Shown here piece by piece: positions 27,310 through 44,820 of a stretch of DNA of 64,000 nt. Every line of letters begins with the position of its first letter. Positions within the stretch are counted from its first letter, which is position 1. A program made the translations under genes and the position numbers. Where the stretch lies: NCBI RefSeq assembly GCF_019649055.1, contig NW_026570222.1, positions 434,001 through 498,000 of the forward strand, given 5' to 3'. The stretch is from Paramacrobiotus metropolitanus (taxonomy: Eukaryota; Tardigrada; Eutardigrada; Parachela; Macrobiotidae). A model generated the notes under the pieces. That model worked only from the letters and a program-made list of their open reading frames with translations, made no database searches and had not been told where the DNA came from.

Positions 27310-28190
27310 TCACAGCGAAGACGCACTGGCAAAGCTACTGCAGAGTGCAGACACGTGGTCGAATACGCATCTGTTGTTTATGACCTTCTCTGTGGTGATA
27401 AGTGCTTCGATACCATCTCGATCTTCTCTTGGGTTAAAAGGTAACGTACCCAAAACAGCCGTAGCATTTCCTTTTACAACGGCGAGACTAAAACGCTGCT
27501 TAATGAAAGCAGTAGAACGCGCTTCTCCAGTTAAGTCTCGAATTTTACGGCCCTTGAAATGCAACAGTTCATTGAAAGCGGGGCCAACATCTCCCAACGT
27601 CTCAATCACTAAAGGATAAAAAAGTTTCCATTTTCCACAAACGAATATGTCCGGCGCTTGGCATTTTCTGCGAGCTGAGCCACGTATCCAGCTTTCTTCG
27701 AGCTGCCGGTGACATGAGAGTCTGCAACCCGTGCACCAAATGGTTACATCCCACACCAGTGGTTTCCCTTCGCGGACTGGAATCAGCGTCATGCCGTCGG
27801 GCCTTTTCCCGTTCACACTCGATAAGCCGGTCGGTTCCAGTTGACAAGGAAAACCAGCGCTTTCATGGCAATACTGTTCATTTCTTTGTGCCGCGCCCAT
27901 CGTCCTTTGGTTTGACTTATTGCAGGACAACCCGTGGTGACCGTTAGTCTCTACTTGCTTACCACATGCGATACAGTTGTGCGCCACTTCCACTGGCAAT
28001 CCTAACCGCAATGCGACACCGATTCGAACATCGTCGTTTTTAAGGAATGTACCCAGACATGGAACGGGCAACGCATTCAACCAGGTTCCAGAATCTCAGC
28101 CAGCAAGACAGCCCTGTTACGTTCGTTTCCTTCTGTACTCGACATCAGCATGGCAATGTCCCGCTCAATCATTGCCCATTGGTGCATCCC
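27310..28190 (-). pseudogene. Retroelement C-terminal fragment (zinc knuckle plus KRPDG domain)
   Basis: The frame reads GTWLNALPVPCLGTFL, then RIGVALRLGLP, a CCHC-like knuckle (CIACG, then GHHGLSC), then GKRPDGMTLIPV and PLVWDVTIW. This order is typical of the end of reverse-transcriptase polyproteins found across invertebrate genomes. The KRPDG and WDVT pair looks like a PD-(D/E)XK nuclease-type core, which is my inference. Upstream of about 28,085 the frame must shift by one base to continue as RNRAVLLAEILEPG. No reverse transcriptase core is present, so it is 5'-truncated. The TIR of the neighbouring DNA transposon interrupts its 3' flank. Confidence 0.7.
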
Positions 28191-28541
28191 ATTTTATTTC
28201 ACTTATGTTTACCGGTGACTATTACTTACTGTAGCAGTACATACAGCAAATCGGAAAGAAAGGAATTATTGTCGGGTTTCTTGAACATCCGTACTTCGTA
28301 CTGCGACAATCCTACGTCGGCCAGCCATTTCAGTACACATGAGGCAAAAATAATCATAACTCACTGTCTACAATTTACGAACTCCATATATGCAATCATC
28401 TAACTTGTGAGCATTTCGGTCTATGACTTTACGGCTATGGAAACGCATGCAAAATCTAATTCGCACTTGCTGCAAATATGTTTATTATTAAAGCGGCTGC
28501 CGCTCAACACAAAACAGCCAAGAAATTTGGCAAAATGAGCA

Positions 28542-29594
28542 CTATGAATTATCCAAGAGTCCTCGATTTAGCGGCCCAGAAGACATTTTAAACTTCACTT
28601 TAAAGAGCCGGCAAACCGCTTCTGCTACACGAATTTCATCCGGTGACAACAAATGGCAATCGATAAAGACAATCTCTCCGGTCATAAGCAAGTCACTAAC
28701 TTGATCACTAGTCTTCCGATACACACCATCTACAAGATTCTCAAATTTAGTAAAAATATCCATCGTAATCAGCTTTTTTCCTTGATTATCAGCAATTTCC
28801 AGCATTTGATTCTTCAGAAACTCATGCTCCTTTAGGACTTTCCACAGTTCACTCCGAGAATCTGAAATATGAGCTTCGGTTAGCAAAACGCGAAAATTAT
28901 TGTCTAGCACTGATCAAGTCCGGCAATGATGATACTATTCGCCAAAGTTAATGGTTTGAAACAATTTCCTTCGGAAGTACCTTCAATTAATTGTTCAACA
29001 CCATAACAGTACATCAAACAAGAACCACTACATCTTAGTCTACATGACAGCGTGTAAGCACTTTGGTATTCGTAATTTCGTATATTGCAACGGCGTTTCC
29101 CAAGGACTAACTTACCAAAGTTCGCAAGGCGAGGAGCATGCTCTCCGTGCAGTTTAAGATGCTTTCGATGTTGCAAGAACGGATGCAGACCTGCAAGTTG
29201 TGACCAGGATTACTTTACTACGTTACTAGTACCATAACGATCAAGTTGTTTTCCGCTATGTTGAACTAATACTGTATTTCAGTTAACATTTAAATGAAAT
29301 ACCTTTGGGCAACTTCTTGGTCTTTTCATATTCTCGGATCCAGTCATCTTCCAGGTGATCAATTACCCCGCCAATATTAAGCCCGTTTGACAACCAGAGA
29401 ATTTGCGAGTTTTTATCGCTCAGTTGGTAACCATAAATCTTATGCAACGAAGCAATCTGACTGGTGTGCGCATCTTGCAACATGGAAAAGCTTTTCAAGC
29501 TCAAGCGGAGATCGTTCCTAAGGAATTCGACTTCTCTCTCCAAATCGCTGGTGTGTGTCTTCGGACGAGCTGCCAGTACTGCTGTTCTGTGCAT
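28542..29594 (-). CDS. Orphan gene, 3 exons, function unknown
   Basis: Three exons join in frame: the first ends at 29303, then 29190-29116 and 28909-28542, each with good GT-AG sites. From the first ATG (29594, MHRTAVLAARPKTHT) the product is about 244 aa. The open frame extends about 22 codons further upstream without an ATG, so a missing 5' exon is likely. A donor-like AAG|GTAAGT near 29,898 could end such an exon. Residues after the start form a probable coiled coil (SDLEREVEFLRNDLRLSLKS). A basic patch, PFLQHRKHLKLHGEH, spans the second exon. I recognise no family. Confidence 0.55.
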
Positions 29595-30436
29595 TTGACG
29601 CACCGGAAGGAACGTTGGCGCCGCCGTTTTCTGAACTAAATTTCCGGCCGTGCTATCCACAAGAAGATAAGACGCAGCACGCGCAAGTTAGTAACGTTTT
29701 ATTACTCTGGAGAATACTTATTCGGGGATACGCACATTCACATACAGCAAATTTTAAATTTTATCAAAGTAATAAATCCAAGTACTGTACTTAAGTAAAA
29801 CATAAAAATGATGAATAACAATTACAGCGCCGCAACTTACAACTTTATGTTACAACCGCCTGAACGAAATGAAAACGGAAAATCTTAAAAACTTACCTTG
29901 TATGACGTTCAGTGGAGTATAACTGGTTTGGTCTATGGATTAATGCAGTCTTGGCAAAGTCTACCACACAAAAATTTTAAAACACCTCGAAGTTCAAACA
30001 TACAAGCGGCGGGGGCACGTATGGCAGCAGCGACGGGATGGGAAATGTACAGACCACGTGCTTGAACCATAGGAATCGATGCGCAGCGGTTAGCCATCTG
30101 AAAGAAACAACTTCAATGTTCATGAAGAAGTTCTGGTTATAGATCGTCCATCCACACTTATTAAAAATCACAAAAACCACGCAAACAGCAGCAGTCCGAG
30201 GACATCTCAGAGTTAGGCCTACAGGGCTCTGTGATTCTTGCCTGGTTTCTTACCTTTCGAGCATTATCAAACAGATGGCTACCAAAAACCTCTGTGACGC
30301 AGACCTAAGGTCATTACCATTTTTAAAAAGTACAGCGCAGAAAACTGGATCAGCTGAAAACTTGACAGTTGACGACAGTCAGCTATGTATGGAATTCGCC
30401 ATTCGGATTTCAAATAAATCCAAAATTATTGGATAA

Positions 30437-30494
30437 TTAGGAGCGAGACATTACGAAAGCTAGCTTGCTAGCTTTCGTAATGTCTCGTTAGGAG
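30437..30494. repeat. Perfect 44-bp palindrome flanked by 7-bp direct repeats
   Basis: Two exact 21-bp arms (CGAGACATTACGAAAGCTAGC and its complement) at 30444-30464 and 30467-30487 are separated by TT. The direct repeat TTAGGAG abuts both outer ends (30437-30443 and 30488-30494). This looks like two transposon ends fused after loss of the interior, still flanked by a target duplication. It could form a tight cruciform or hairpin. Confidence 0.8.
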
Positions 30495-30499
30495 TTATG

Positions 30500-33140
30500 A
30501 TTTATCGACTATCCGCCGTCACCGTCACTATCGTGAATCTTCCTGATTTCCAACATCAAGACTTGACTGCAATGCAACTGCTGTCCCTAGCCGGCTGCCA
30601 CTACGATCCCTAAGTTGCTGCGGCTGGACGACAAAAAGCGTTCATAACGAAAATTCAAAACAACTGCGAATCGGTGATAGTTGCATTAGCCGACCGAAAG
30701 GTTATCGCAATGGAAAAGATTATTTTAAAAAATAACAGAAGTTCACAAAACTATTTCCATAAAAACGTTTTCTTCAACAATCAATTTGGCGCGTCACTTC
30801 GTTTTCAACTACAATAAAATAATAACACTATCATAAAGGATGCTAAATGGCCTACTCGATAGATGCGGTACAACAGTTTTTTAAAACATTCCAAAAGCGG
30901 CGCAGCCTCGTTAGTTTAAGCTTATCTTTCGATTTCTTACGGTATCTAGTATTTACGTAATATTTTTGTATTCCTGCAGAGTTTTATAGGCGCTTCCGCA
31001 CTGCCGACTACTTTTTAATAGTTGAAATTGCAGATACTAGCTTACCATTAGGTTTCTTTTCAGTACACGAAGAGGTGCAAAAAATCCCCCGGTTAGGTAC
31101 AAAATAAATAAATTTGCAGGTTCTTTAAGTAATAAGATCAGAGACAACGCGCCGGTAATTTTAAAGTTGTGATGGATTAATTTAGTTATAAAATATACTT
31201 TACTTTAATTGCTTAAAAGCCGCTTCAATGCAATGTAATCGTAAGATCTACGAGTAATAGTACTAATTGTAAATAACTAACTGTCAACTTATACTTAATC
31301 ATACTTAATCAAACTTGCATACTTAATCAAACTTTGCATACTTAATTTTTGCATACTTAATCAAACTTCTCTTTTCTAGTACTTAGTTCGTACTTTCACG
31401 TGATACTTATTAAAGGTCCAGTAAACACTGTCAACTTATCTTACGATTATATTGTGACTTACACGTTACAGTTTATAGTTAGAGATAGGTAACTTGGTAT
31501 CTGTCCTGAGCTTCTTGTGACTATCCACACTCCAGACTCAAAAAAGGAAAATCTCTTACAGGAGAAATTAATCAGCTTTGCCACTTCGTTAATAACTGAA
31601 CGGCAATAGGATACAATAATTATTATTCCAGTACTATAGTATTCGTACTATTGAAACACGATAAAAATACAGTATTCCATTGTGTCTGTGCGAATCGTCT
31701 GCATCACACTTTACGTGAGCTGCAACCGGATGCTACTGGTTAAGCTCAATACTTACATCGGCACCCGTTTGCCCTTTTCACCTCAACTCAAAAAATAATG
31801 TCGTTTTCATTTGTCCTAAATGAGAATATTGCAATGAAAACGAGTGGAGCTTCCTTCATCTTGCGAACCGAACAGGTCATAAACGCAAGTGTGAAGCATT
31901 GGCAAATGGCAAGTAATGGATTACACTGAGCGCTAAGGTCTACAGTACACAATATTACGAATTTGAAAACTAGGACGCATGTCGCGTGAATGCAAGCAAA
32001 GCCAAACAAGCGGAAAGCAAAATTCTGACCTCATCGGATCATCCACAGAGCCGAAAACGCAAGTGTCTTAAAAGTAAGTCTAACGTAATCAAAGTTAATT
32101 TTACTTTTTTTTTATAAAAGGATTTCAGAAAAGCGGCTTTATTAGTTCTTTTGCCAGTACTCTCTGCACTTCAACACTAGCAGTACAGTAAGTATAAGCG
32201 CGTTACTAAATTTGATGACGACTGTTCTATACATTACGCGCATACTCACGTCGTTCATTACTGTGGTGTATAACTAATCTGAATTTCGTAATGCCTTTAA
32301 CAGCCGTACAAACTTCATATTATTTGCTTCAGAAAACGTTTTTTAAGGAAACGTTTGCCGGTTACAGAGATAAATCGCATCCGAAATCGCAGCAACCGCA
32401 TGCACTGGCTATCATTTACCGTTTATATGCCTTATTAATAATAGCCGGTGGTTTGCTAATTTGATAACATGCATCGTACAGCACTTAACAGTTTGTGTGG
32501 CATTTCGTACTTGGCGGTGCTAGCAAGTTCAAGTTCACATAGCTCGAGGACCATGCCGGAACTCTAAGCAGCAGCATTCATACGCTTGACCGTCCGAATG
32601 GCCACCGTTTACTGTCTAGCAAGTGTACATTGCATTTAATTCGTTACGCCGATATATGACTTTTAAAATACATGGATCGCAACATACTAAAATAACGGAC
32701 CTAGAAAGGTGCAGATAGACACGCTTCATTGCCGCTTATTCATTTCTTACGCTAGGTAACATGTGCAGTGAATTTATACATGCCGCGAACTGTCGCTTTT
32801 TTAGTTGCCACTCAGCCCGTCATCTTGGCTTCTTCAGCCGGGCGGTCATCTGTAATATGGCCCACAAGGCGTTATTACCGTACAGCCGATAAAACACTCT
32901 CATCAAGTCGCTCCAGATTACATTTTATAAACAGAATTCTCTGCTATACTGTGTAGCCGCAACTAATTGGTCGCTACGATGTAACCGCAATCTAAAAACT
33001 TTAGTCGACAATTTTTACGGGGAATTACCGTTGCTGTTATTGTATGTTCATGCACACACGATGTTGATGTGAGTGCGCATTGTGAGTAGTGTGGAGGTGG
33101 GCCGCTGGTCGGCCGGTTCGAATGTATGGTCATCGTGAAC
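30500..33140. other. Gene-poor stretch upstream of PRDM1
   Basis: No conserved protein or RNA gene was recognised. It holds a tandem repeat at 31291-31368 and otherwise only short AT-rich open frames. It is the likely regulatory region and untranslated leader of PRDM1. Confidence 0.5.
31291..31368 (+). repeat. Degenerate tandem repeat, unit about 17 bp
   Basis: The words CATACTTAATCAAACTT and shorter forms (ATACTTAATC twice at the start) recur about four to five times with small length changes. This is a minisatellite-like array without evident function. Confidence 0.7.
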
Positions 33141-33150
33141 AGCCATCTGC

Positions 33151-36100
33151 ATGGAACATCCACTGGCTGGTCCAGTGGACCCTTGCGACACATGGCCGGA
33201 GCAGGAGTATAAGAAAAGATGCGTGTATGTTGTGCCGGACAAGGAGACACCCGACACCGTTGTCAACCGGGCCGAAGCTTCAGCGCCATCAAACGTCGTT
33301 CTGAAAAAATGCCCTCAGACTGCCGAAGTAAGTCAAAATCAACCAAACTACAGAATTTTGTACATAGTCTAATATCCCTTGCATAGATTTATGTATTAAC
33401 GACCCAACAAATTTTAAATCGCGTCCTAGTTTTTTATTCTGAGTTTTATTTACCCACTATTTCTCCATGTTCACGATTAGGTAAAGGGCGTATGGAGCAA
33501 ACAACTTATTCCCAGAGGAACACGATTCGGCCCGCTTATTGGCGAAGTGAAAGCACTCGATGTCCCGAAATCGGCTAATCGCAAATATTTCTGGAGGGTA
33601 ATGCCGGTGTATTAGCATTTATACAGTATACAGTTTTGCTTATAATGAAGTATTTTGGATTTAAGTTCAGCTGCCTAGAAGACTAAGTATTTATACCGGT
33701 CGCGTAAAATCGATACAGCAAGTATTGTATGACTGTATTCGCAGATTTATCAAGACGGTCATCTAAAGTTTTATTTGGATGCTTTCGACCTCCGGAAAAG
33801 CAACTGGATGCGATTCGTTAATCCGGCCTATTCGTCGTTCAGTCAGAACCTGGTGGCATGTCAGGAGCAGATGGACATATTGTTCTACTCTATTAAGGAA
33901 ATCCCTCCGGATACGGAACTTTTGGTGTGGTACTGTCCAGATTACGCCAAACGAATGAATTATCCAGTCAACGCGGATGTGGTCAAATCACAGCTTAAAA
34001 TAGGTTGGTCCAGCTTCCCCGTTAAAGTTCTAGAATCGGTTCGCGAGCAAAACGTGGTGAAATAAAAATAATTAGTGAACTAGAAAGGAAAATTAATCGT
34101 ACTTTACCGGTTTACCCGTGTCTGTACTGCTGCGTTTTTCATTTTTTTCATTACCGCACCGAAATAACGATGCCATTTGGCTCCGGTTTAATCTACACAG
34201 TTCGTTAATGGTTTACGTATGTGGTCGTATTATGGTTTTCCGCCTATGGGAAATAATGACTGCTCAATCGTTGCAGAGTACCGACCACAGCTGTTGCACA
34301 ATTCGTCAGTGCCCGCCTTAACAGAGCGGAAAGGGCATCCACGCCAGACGAATTACCGCAATTTCAGTCCAAGTGAGAACCAGTGCTGCGACCAGTCTCT
34401 GGACTGTGAGAAACCTCATTCCAGCACGGATTCTCAAAGCGATGACGATGAGAATCTACGGTCGACGACGGGAGGGAAACGCAACCACCGCAACTTGTCA
34501 CCCCAACAGGAACCGGTGCGGCTGCGCTGTGTGCCACCGGCAACACTGCGCGATACTTCGCCTATGCAGTACACACTGTTGGGCGGAAGTCCAGAAATCC
34601 CAGTCCAACAGCGCTCTTCTCTAGTTCACCAGGAAGCTAGCGGGTCCCACAAGAGTTTCATTAATGAGCGGCTGTCGTCGTACCGCGAAATGCAAACGTA
34701 TTACGGCATCAATGCTTCTCATCACATTCTCCCATCGATATTTGGCGGGGCCGTCGAAAATTTCCCGTACAAAGACAGCATTAGAGTGGCGGCCTTAGAA
34801 TCGTTTTTTGGTCAAAATGTGGATGAACTTCGCCGACGATGTTTCAGTTTGGGAAGCAGTGGCGATCGGACGAAGGAGATGAGCAACCAGATTTTTGGTG
34901 CTGTGCCGACTGTCGGCTTACCATCTTTATTTCGGCACAGTGTGACGTCATCGTTTGATAACCACGCCCCAGAGGAAGCGGTGAAGCGGGGCAGCTTGGA
35001 TTTGTCCTTTACTGACGGTCGCACAAGCACTCCACCGAGTCCGGTGGATGACAGCATGGGCTCGTTGAGTGACCATTCGTCGGCGGACAGCATAAGAAAA
35101 GAAGCGGACTCTTCGTCCAGAGGCTATAAAACCCTTCCTTATCAGCTGGAGAAGAAGAACGGAAAGCTGCAGTACAAATGCCATGTGTGCGTTAAGACGT
35201 TTGGCCAACTCTCCAATCTGAAGGTTCACCTGCGGACTCATTCGGGAGAGAGACCATTTAACTGTGGCACGGTAACGTTTTCGCGGTCATGACTTTCTAC
35301 CGTCTAAAACCTTTAATTTTTCAATCTAGCTTTTTCGCACACATAACATTAGCAGTCAGTAAAAGATATACACTAAGTAGCTTTACAGTGTCTGTTTCAA
35401 TAATTATTGTAAGAGTCATAGTTTTGATATGCGCATGAAATACACCAAGCACTTAAAAAATTGTATAGGAGGACGGGGTGATTGCCTTATGTTATGCAAT
35501 CCGAACTCGGTATTGTATGATAATTTTTGGAACAGTACCTTGAACTTTGGCCAGTTATCTCGAGATACCAGCCATCAGTAGAAAGTTTGGTCAAACAAGT
35601 TTGCGGCTAGAAAATTGCCGCGGGCGCTGTAGATGAGCAGCGAGACCGATTGTCTGCCGAAACCGGAAGTGAGAGTTGACGAATCTTATTCACAACAGCT
35701 CTTCACAACTATTGTGGTGTTTTGCAAAAATTTAGAACACCGTTCTGGTGATCAGTATAAGATGTTAAAGCACCGCCTGTCAGCGTCTTTTATAACATGA
35801 GATAGAAAGACCACCCTCTTATTTAAGGTCTGAGCTCGATGTTAAGTATTGCATAGAACGTTTATATCTAATCAATATTTAAAAAATTTTATAGGTTTTA
35901 AGCAAAAAATATTGGTGCAACTTTTCAATGTGCTCGGTATATATTTTGTTAATGAAAATCAGTGCAATCCCTTACAAACTCCTTCCCATGCATACGCACG
36001 TACCTGCTTATTCTGCTATGATTAGGTAAAATACTCACAAATACAGTTTGCAATGTGTGGTCGCCTACTGTCAACGTTGAGATGCTGTTCATCATCATGA

Positions 36101-37356
36101 AAACTGTATTTTTTATGTTTTAGTGCTCGAAAAGTTTCACCCAGTTGGCTCACCTCCAGAAACATCATCTTGTTCATACCGGCGAGAAACCACACGAATG
36201 TGGCATATGCCAAAAGCGGTTTAGCAGCAGCAGCAACTTGAAAACTCATTTGCGCGTAAGTCCAGTTGTACAAATTGCTGACTTTGCCTTTACTGGTACA
36301 CACCGGAATTGGCGGTATGCACCCCTTGCTATGAAACTTTCTGATATCGTGCAGTTTCCAAAAACTTTGCTTTATATATGATATTATTGTATTTTGGAGG
36401 ACACGAATAGTATTTCTAACTGTATTGCACGGAAAGCGTTAATGCTTGACCTTTGTCCCTTACTGTTAGTATTACTATTGTCATTTGTCCGTGCGTATGA
36501 TTACAACGTGCTTTTAATTCTGTTGACCATATATCCATTTTTTCAGTTACACAGTGGAAGCAAACCATACGGTAAGAAACCACAGAGAGTAACTGCAGAT
36601 ATTAGCTTGTTGCAAAACTTGTGGCAACATCGATTATTTACAGTACAAACAGAATTATAGATTTGAAACACGATTTGAAACACTTAGAGTTTTTGAAATT
36701 AAGTGGGCTGGGGATTTCATTACTTCCGGCTTAAAAAATAGAGCACTAAGTGATATTTTTAATACTTATTCATGATTTATAGTATTCCATATTTCTTCTG
36801 TAGCTAACAGTCAATTTATCGAAGCAGCTTCCGAAATCAGTGACATAAATAAATAAAATAAATTGAAAAAAGGAGATAATCTTTTGACTTCTTCGAATCT
36901 TTGAATCTTGAAGTGTCGTTGAAGAGTACATATATTGAGATGTATTGTACTATTTCCCTACAGTATTTTGTCTCTGCAGCATGCAAATTATGCCCTGCTC
37001 GATTCACCCAGTTTGTCCATCTTAAACTGCATACGAGACTGCACACAAACGAGCGTCCGTTTACCTGTCCAGCCTGTAACAAGAAATATACGAGTCCTAG
37101 CGGTCTGCGGACACACTGGAAGCAAACAAAATGCAGCTCTTGTGGAGATTTCCCCGAAGGTCATAGTTTCGGTTTCGCTGATGGTTCAATGGATCACTCA
37201 AGTCGCACATCCAGTCCGAGCCCGGATAATTCTGTTCGCGAAGACTCTCTACGATCTTCAGCCGGTTCACCTTCCGACCTTCCGTTGGCAGAGACCGAGG
37301 AAAGCGATAGTGAAAACGAGCTAATGGTTACTGGACACGATACACGAGCGCGATAA
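33151..37356 (+). CDS. PRDM1: PRDM1/Blimp-1 zinc-finger transcriptional repressor
   Basis: Blimp-1 is a nuclear DNA-binding repressor with an N-terminal PR (SET-like) domain and C2H2 fingers. Exons are 33151-33327, 33481-33597, 33745 to about 34,0xx, 34201-35271, 36124-36255, 36547-36571 and 36980-37356. The PR domain is recognised by [39 protein letters not shown] and [14 protein letters not shown] serine-rich linker follows, then [20 protein letters not shown], the family lead-in to the fingers. Five fingers follow: [30 protein letters not shown] (split by an intron), [29 protein letters not shown] and [14 protein letters not shown], the last ending as CCHC. The donor of the third exon is uncertain (a phase-0 site is needed; CCC|GTTAAA near 34,020 fits). 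The start at 33151 is the first in-frame ATG. Confidence 0.93.
35272..36123 (+). other. PRDM1 intron inside the second zinc finger
   Basis: An 852-bp intron splits the second finger between its two cysteines (GT|C). Nothing else was recognised in it. Confidence 0.6.
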
Positions 37357-38140
37357 GTGAAACCTTGTTGTGCTCGGTCTAATATTCAACTTTTTCTCGT
37401 TAAGTTTCGTTATCGCGCTTTTTTGTTGGGATATGGCCTTGTTCGCGTTTGTTTTATTGTGTTATTAATTGTCTACGAACTCGTTGGTAACATGTTAAGT
37501 GGCGTGTGTATGTGTGCGGTTCGTTAATGTTGTGTTTGTTTGTCCAAAAAAGATCTCCTCCATCCTTAAATTCCTGGATTCTTTTCCACTTTCTCAAGGA
37601 AAGAATTGCTCCTAGCAGTGTTCCTGTACCTTCTGGAATTTTTAATGTAAATAGTTCACTGTACAGAGAATTCTGGACACATTAAAGCGGTAACGAGAAA
37701 GCAATCTCTGAATAGGTAAATATGGAAGCAGTTATAACTATCGTAACTGGCTTATCCATTTCGGCAATAGCCAAATCACATCACTGTAGGCTCTACGCCA
37801 ATAGGCACTAATAAAAAGGCTCAAATTTAAACATCTACAAAGTGACCAAAATTATTATCTATTCGTATCTTTCCATAAATAAAGTACAAGTGTCTGCGTA
37901 TGTGATAATTTTGAAACGTCAAATATTGGCGCACAAATAATCCGAACAGATGCTGCGAATTCACGAATACGTTGCCGACTATCATTTATTGAAATCCTTA
38001 TTTTCACACGCGCAAAAATTACCAGCAATACAAGAAGTGATAATGTTGGCGTTTGCGCTGACTTAAAATACCAAATAAATACTAATCATAAGCCTTTATA
38101 CCAGAACATGCAAATCTGTGCTTCGATGATCAACCTCAAT

Positions 38141-40492
<2,352 letters not shown>

Positions 40493-42011
40493 GGCAAATC
40501 CGTTTTGAAATCGCTTAAAAGTACCGACCCAAAGGCTTATGCAATAGTAGCAGCAAGTCCAATAGTCCGATCCCTACAAAATTAGAACCATAATAAATTC
40601 ATAATTCATCAAAAACCTGAAAGGCTGAATGATTTTCCACTACATTGAGATTCGATGATGAGACTTACGCTTGTAATTCCTGTTTTCCTTCTGAATTGGC
40701 CAACAAGGGCAAACAGCAGAATTTGCGGGAGCAAACAATATAAAACAGGGAAACACACAGAGCAGGTGACAGGAAACTGGAAAAAGGGACAAGGTTGGGA
40801 AGGTGAATTCTGAAAAACTGCTACTGTGCATTTAGTTAAAATTAACTTTCTTGCACCGCCCTGATTACCAGTAATGCAGTAACGGTTATTATAAAATATC
40901 ACAGTAAATAACTGTAAATTACAAACTATTTACGCCAGTACCTTATTTTTTAAAATGCAGTAAGCAGTAATAAAATACTTATCAATAAACCAATAACATT
41001 TTTTACAAAATTTTTTGACGTCCAGGTCTGCCTACTTTAGTAGTCAGTCGGTACAAAGTACAAATTCAGAAAACCCTCAAACTGCCGTATACGGGTGATG
41101 GGCGCATGACAGACTGCATCAATACAGCATAAAATAGCCGGCGATGTCAACGAAGTATAAGATATACCGTATCCTGCAATGCACCAGCCGTTACAGACGT
41201 TTGTACTTTTAAGCTACTTTTTATATTTTTAGCTTTTAAGTGAGCATTTCGTAAATTATTTATCAACTCCGTTAGCATAAAATGCTTTTTTTGTATGGGC
41301 TATATGTAATATTTATGATGGACTCAAAAATGTGAAGTTGCCCACCGGTTATGGTTAGGCTCTAATCTGAAAGTGAGTGCTGCGTCCGTCGGCGTGGCCA
41401 TGATATTCTCTAGCCTTTTCTACTACTTTTCGTATTGATTAATATGGCTTGATTGGTTTGTGGGCCGGGTGGTATGTAACTTTTCCGATGTTACGGAATC
41501 ACACCGTTTTTTACTATTTTAGTTGCTCTTATTTTGTTAAATTTTCTAAACATACGGATCTTCAACAATGCAAACGATTTGTTTTCGTACGGAATTATTG
41601 GATTTATTAACCTACCAGGCTTATTGACGAGGCATCTTACAGCTTGTTGAACAACGTCATATTTTCTTATTGGATCACTTAATGATCGGAGATTCACCGT
41701 TCACGGAAAGAAATTACGGTATGTTCATTTCCAGTTGCGCCTGTTCTTGTATTCAAGGAACTTAATTGAATTATGTCGGAAAGGAAAATCTTTTGTAATG
41801 CATCTTATTTTATGGTGTCTGCGAGCAGGGAAGGCGTTCTGAAAGGCAGAAGTTGTTCGGAAGGCCGAAGAAACACAAGCATCGCTGGGCATTGTTCCGC
41901 TGTACCTTGGGCACGCTGTTATGCTAATTTGGATTGAACCGAGTGGACCCTAAAGAGGAGAATCTTTTAACACCGAGTTGCCGCGGTTCACATTCTGACA
42001 GCCTTGGGATC
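40493..42011. other. Divergent intergenic region between thiolase and G-beta
   Basis: About 1.5 kb separates two genes transcribed away from each other, so it holds both promoters and leaders. I see no further gene. The short open frames on either strand lack similarity to anything I know. Confidence 0.5.
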
Positions 42012-44097
<2,086 letters not shown>

Positions 44098-44775
44098 GAT
44101 GGAAAAGTTACAACAGAACTGCCACCTCTTAGTGCAAAACTCTGCAATCTCGTGCTGTAATGCTACGAACGTCGCCATCACATTTCCGTTCATTTGGAGG
44201 AGTATTTCTCGTTTCTGTATGTGTAATCTTGTGGGACTTTTCTACATTTCAACACAACCATCCCTCTCATCTGGACTTTTTTATTTTTCGCTCACTGTTT
44301 ATATGGATTGGACGAGGCTTACTAGCTCTTATCAAATCATTAAGATACGGAGATATCATTGGATTTCCTGTCGATGTGTTTGCCGATGCGCTGCGGTTAC
44401 GCTTATCGTTGTCTAAGATACCGTATCTTGTTCTAATGATTATGATGCAGTTTTACAGTGTCATATTATATGATTTTTCATTTGCTTGCACGACTGATAA
44501 TCTCCGAATATGTTTTAAGTTTTTTATTTTTATTGCACCGTGTTCAGTTTATGTTTAATCTTGTTTGTATTTCGACTGATTTTTTTTCTAGTCCATTGAC
44601 AATGAGTACATCAGCGAATCTTGGAAGATGCGGCTTTTCCGAAATTTCTGTTACTAGAATAATTATTGTCTTAACGCTTATGTCGTTCGGTGAAATCTTG
44701 CAGATTGCCGGGTATATTACGTGCATTAAGGTTTAGCGCATTTTATTCGTTCTTCATCTTACTTATTGTCAAACG

Positions 44776-44781
44776 AATAAA
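44776..44781 (+). terminator. G-beta polyadenylation signal
   Basis: AATAAA lies about 680 bp past the G-beta stop, just before the hAT-like element at 44821. It is a plausible 3' end for the transcript. Confidence 0.4.
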
Positions 44782-44820
44782 ATTTTATTTATACTAGCAC
44801 AGCCATTAGTAGTGGCGGCC

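Noticed and set aside
44160-44558. 132-codon hydrophobic frame after the G-beta gene
   Set aside because: It lies in the G-beta 3' UTR before its polyadenylation signal. T-rich DNA readily gives hydrophobic frames, and no family resemblance is seen.
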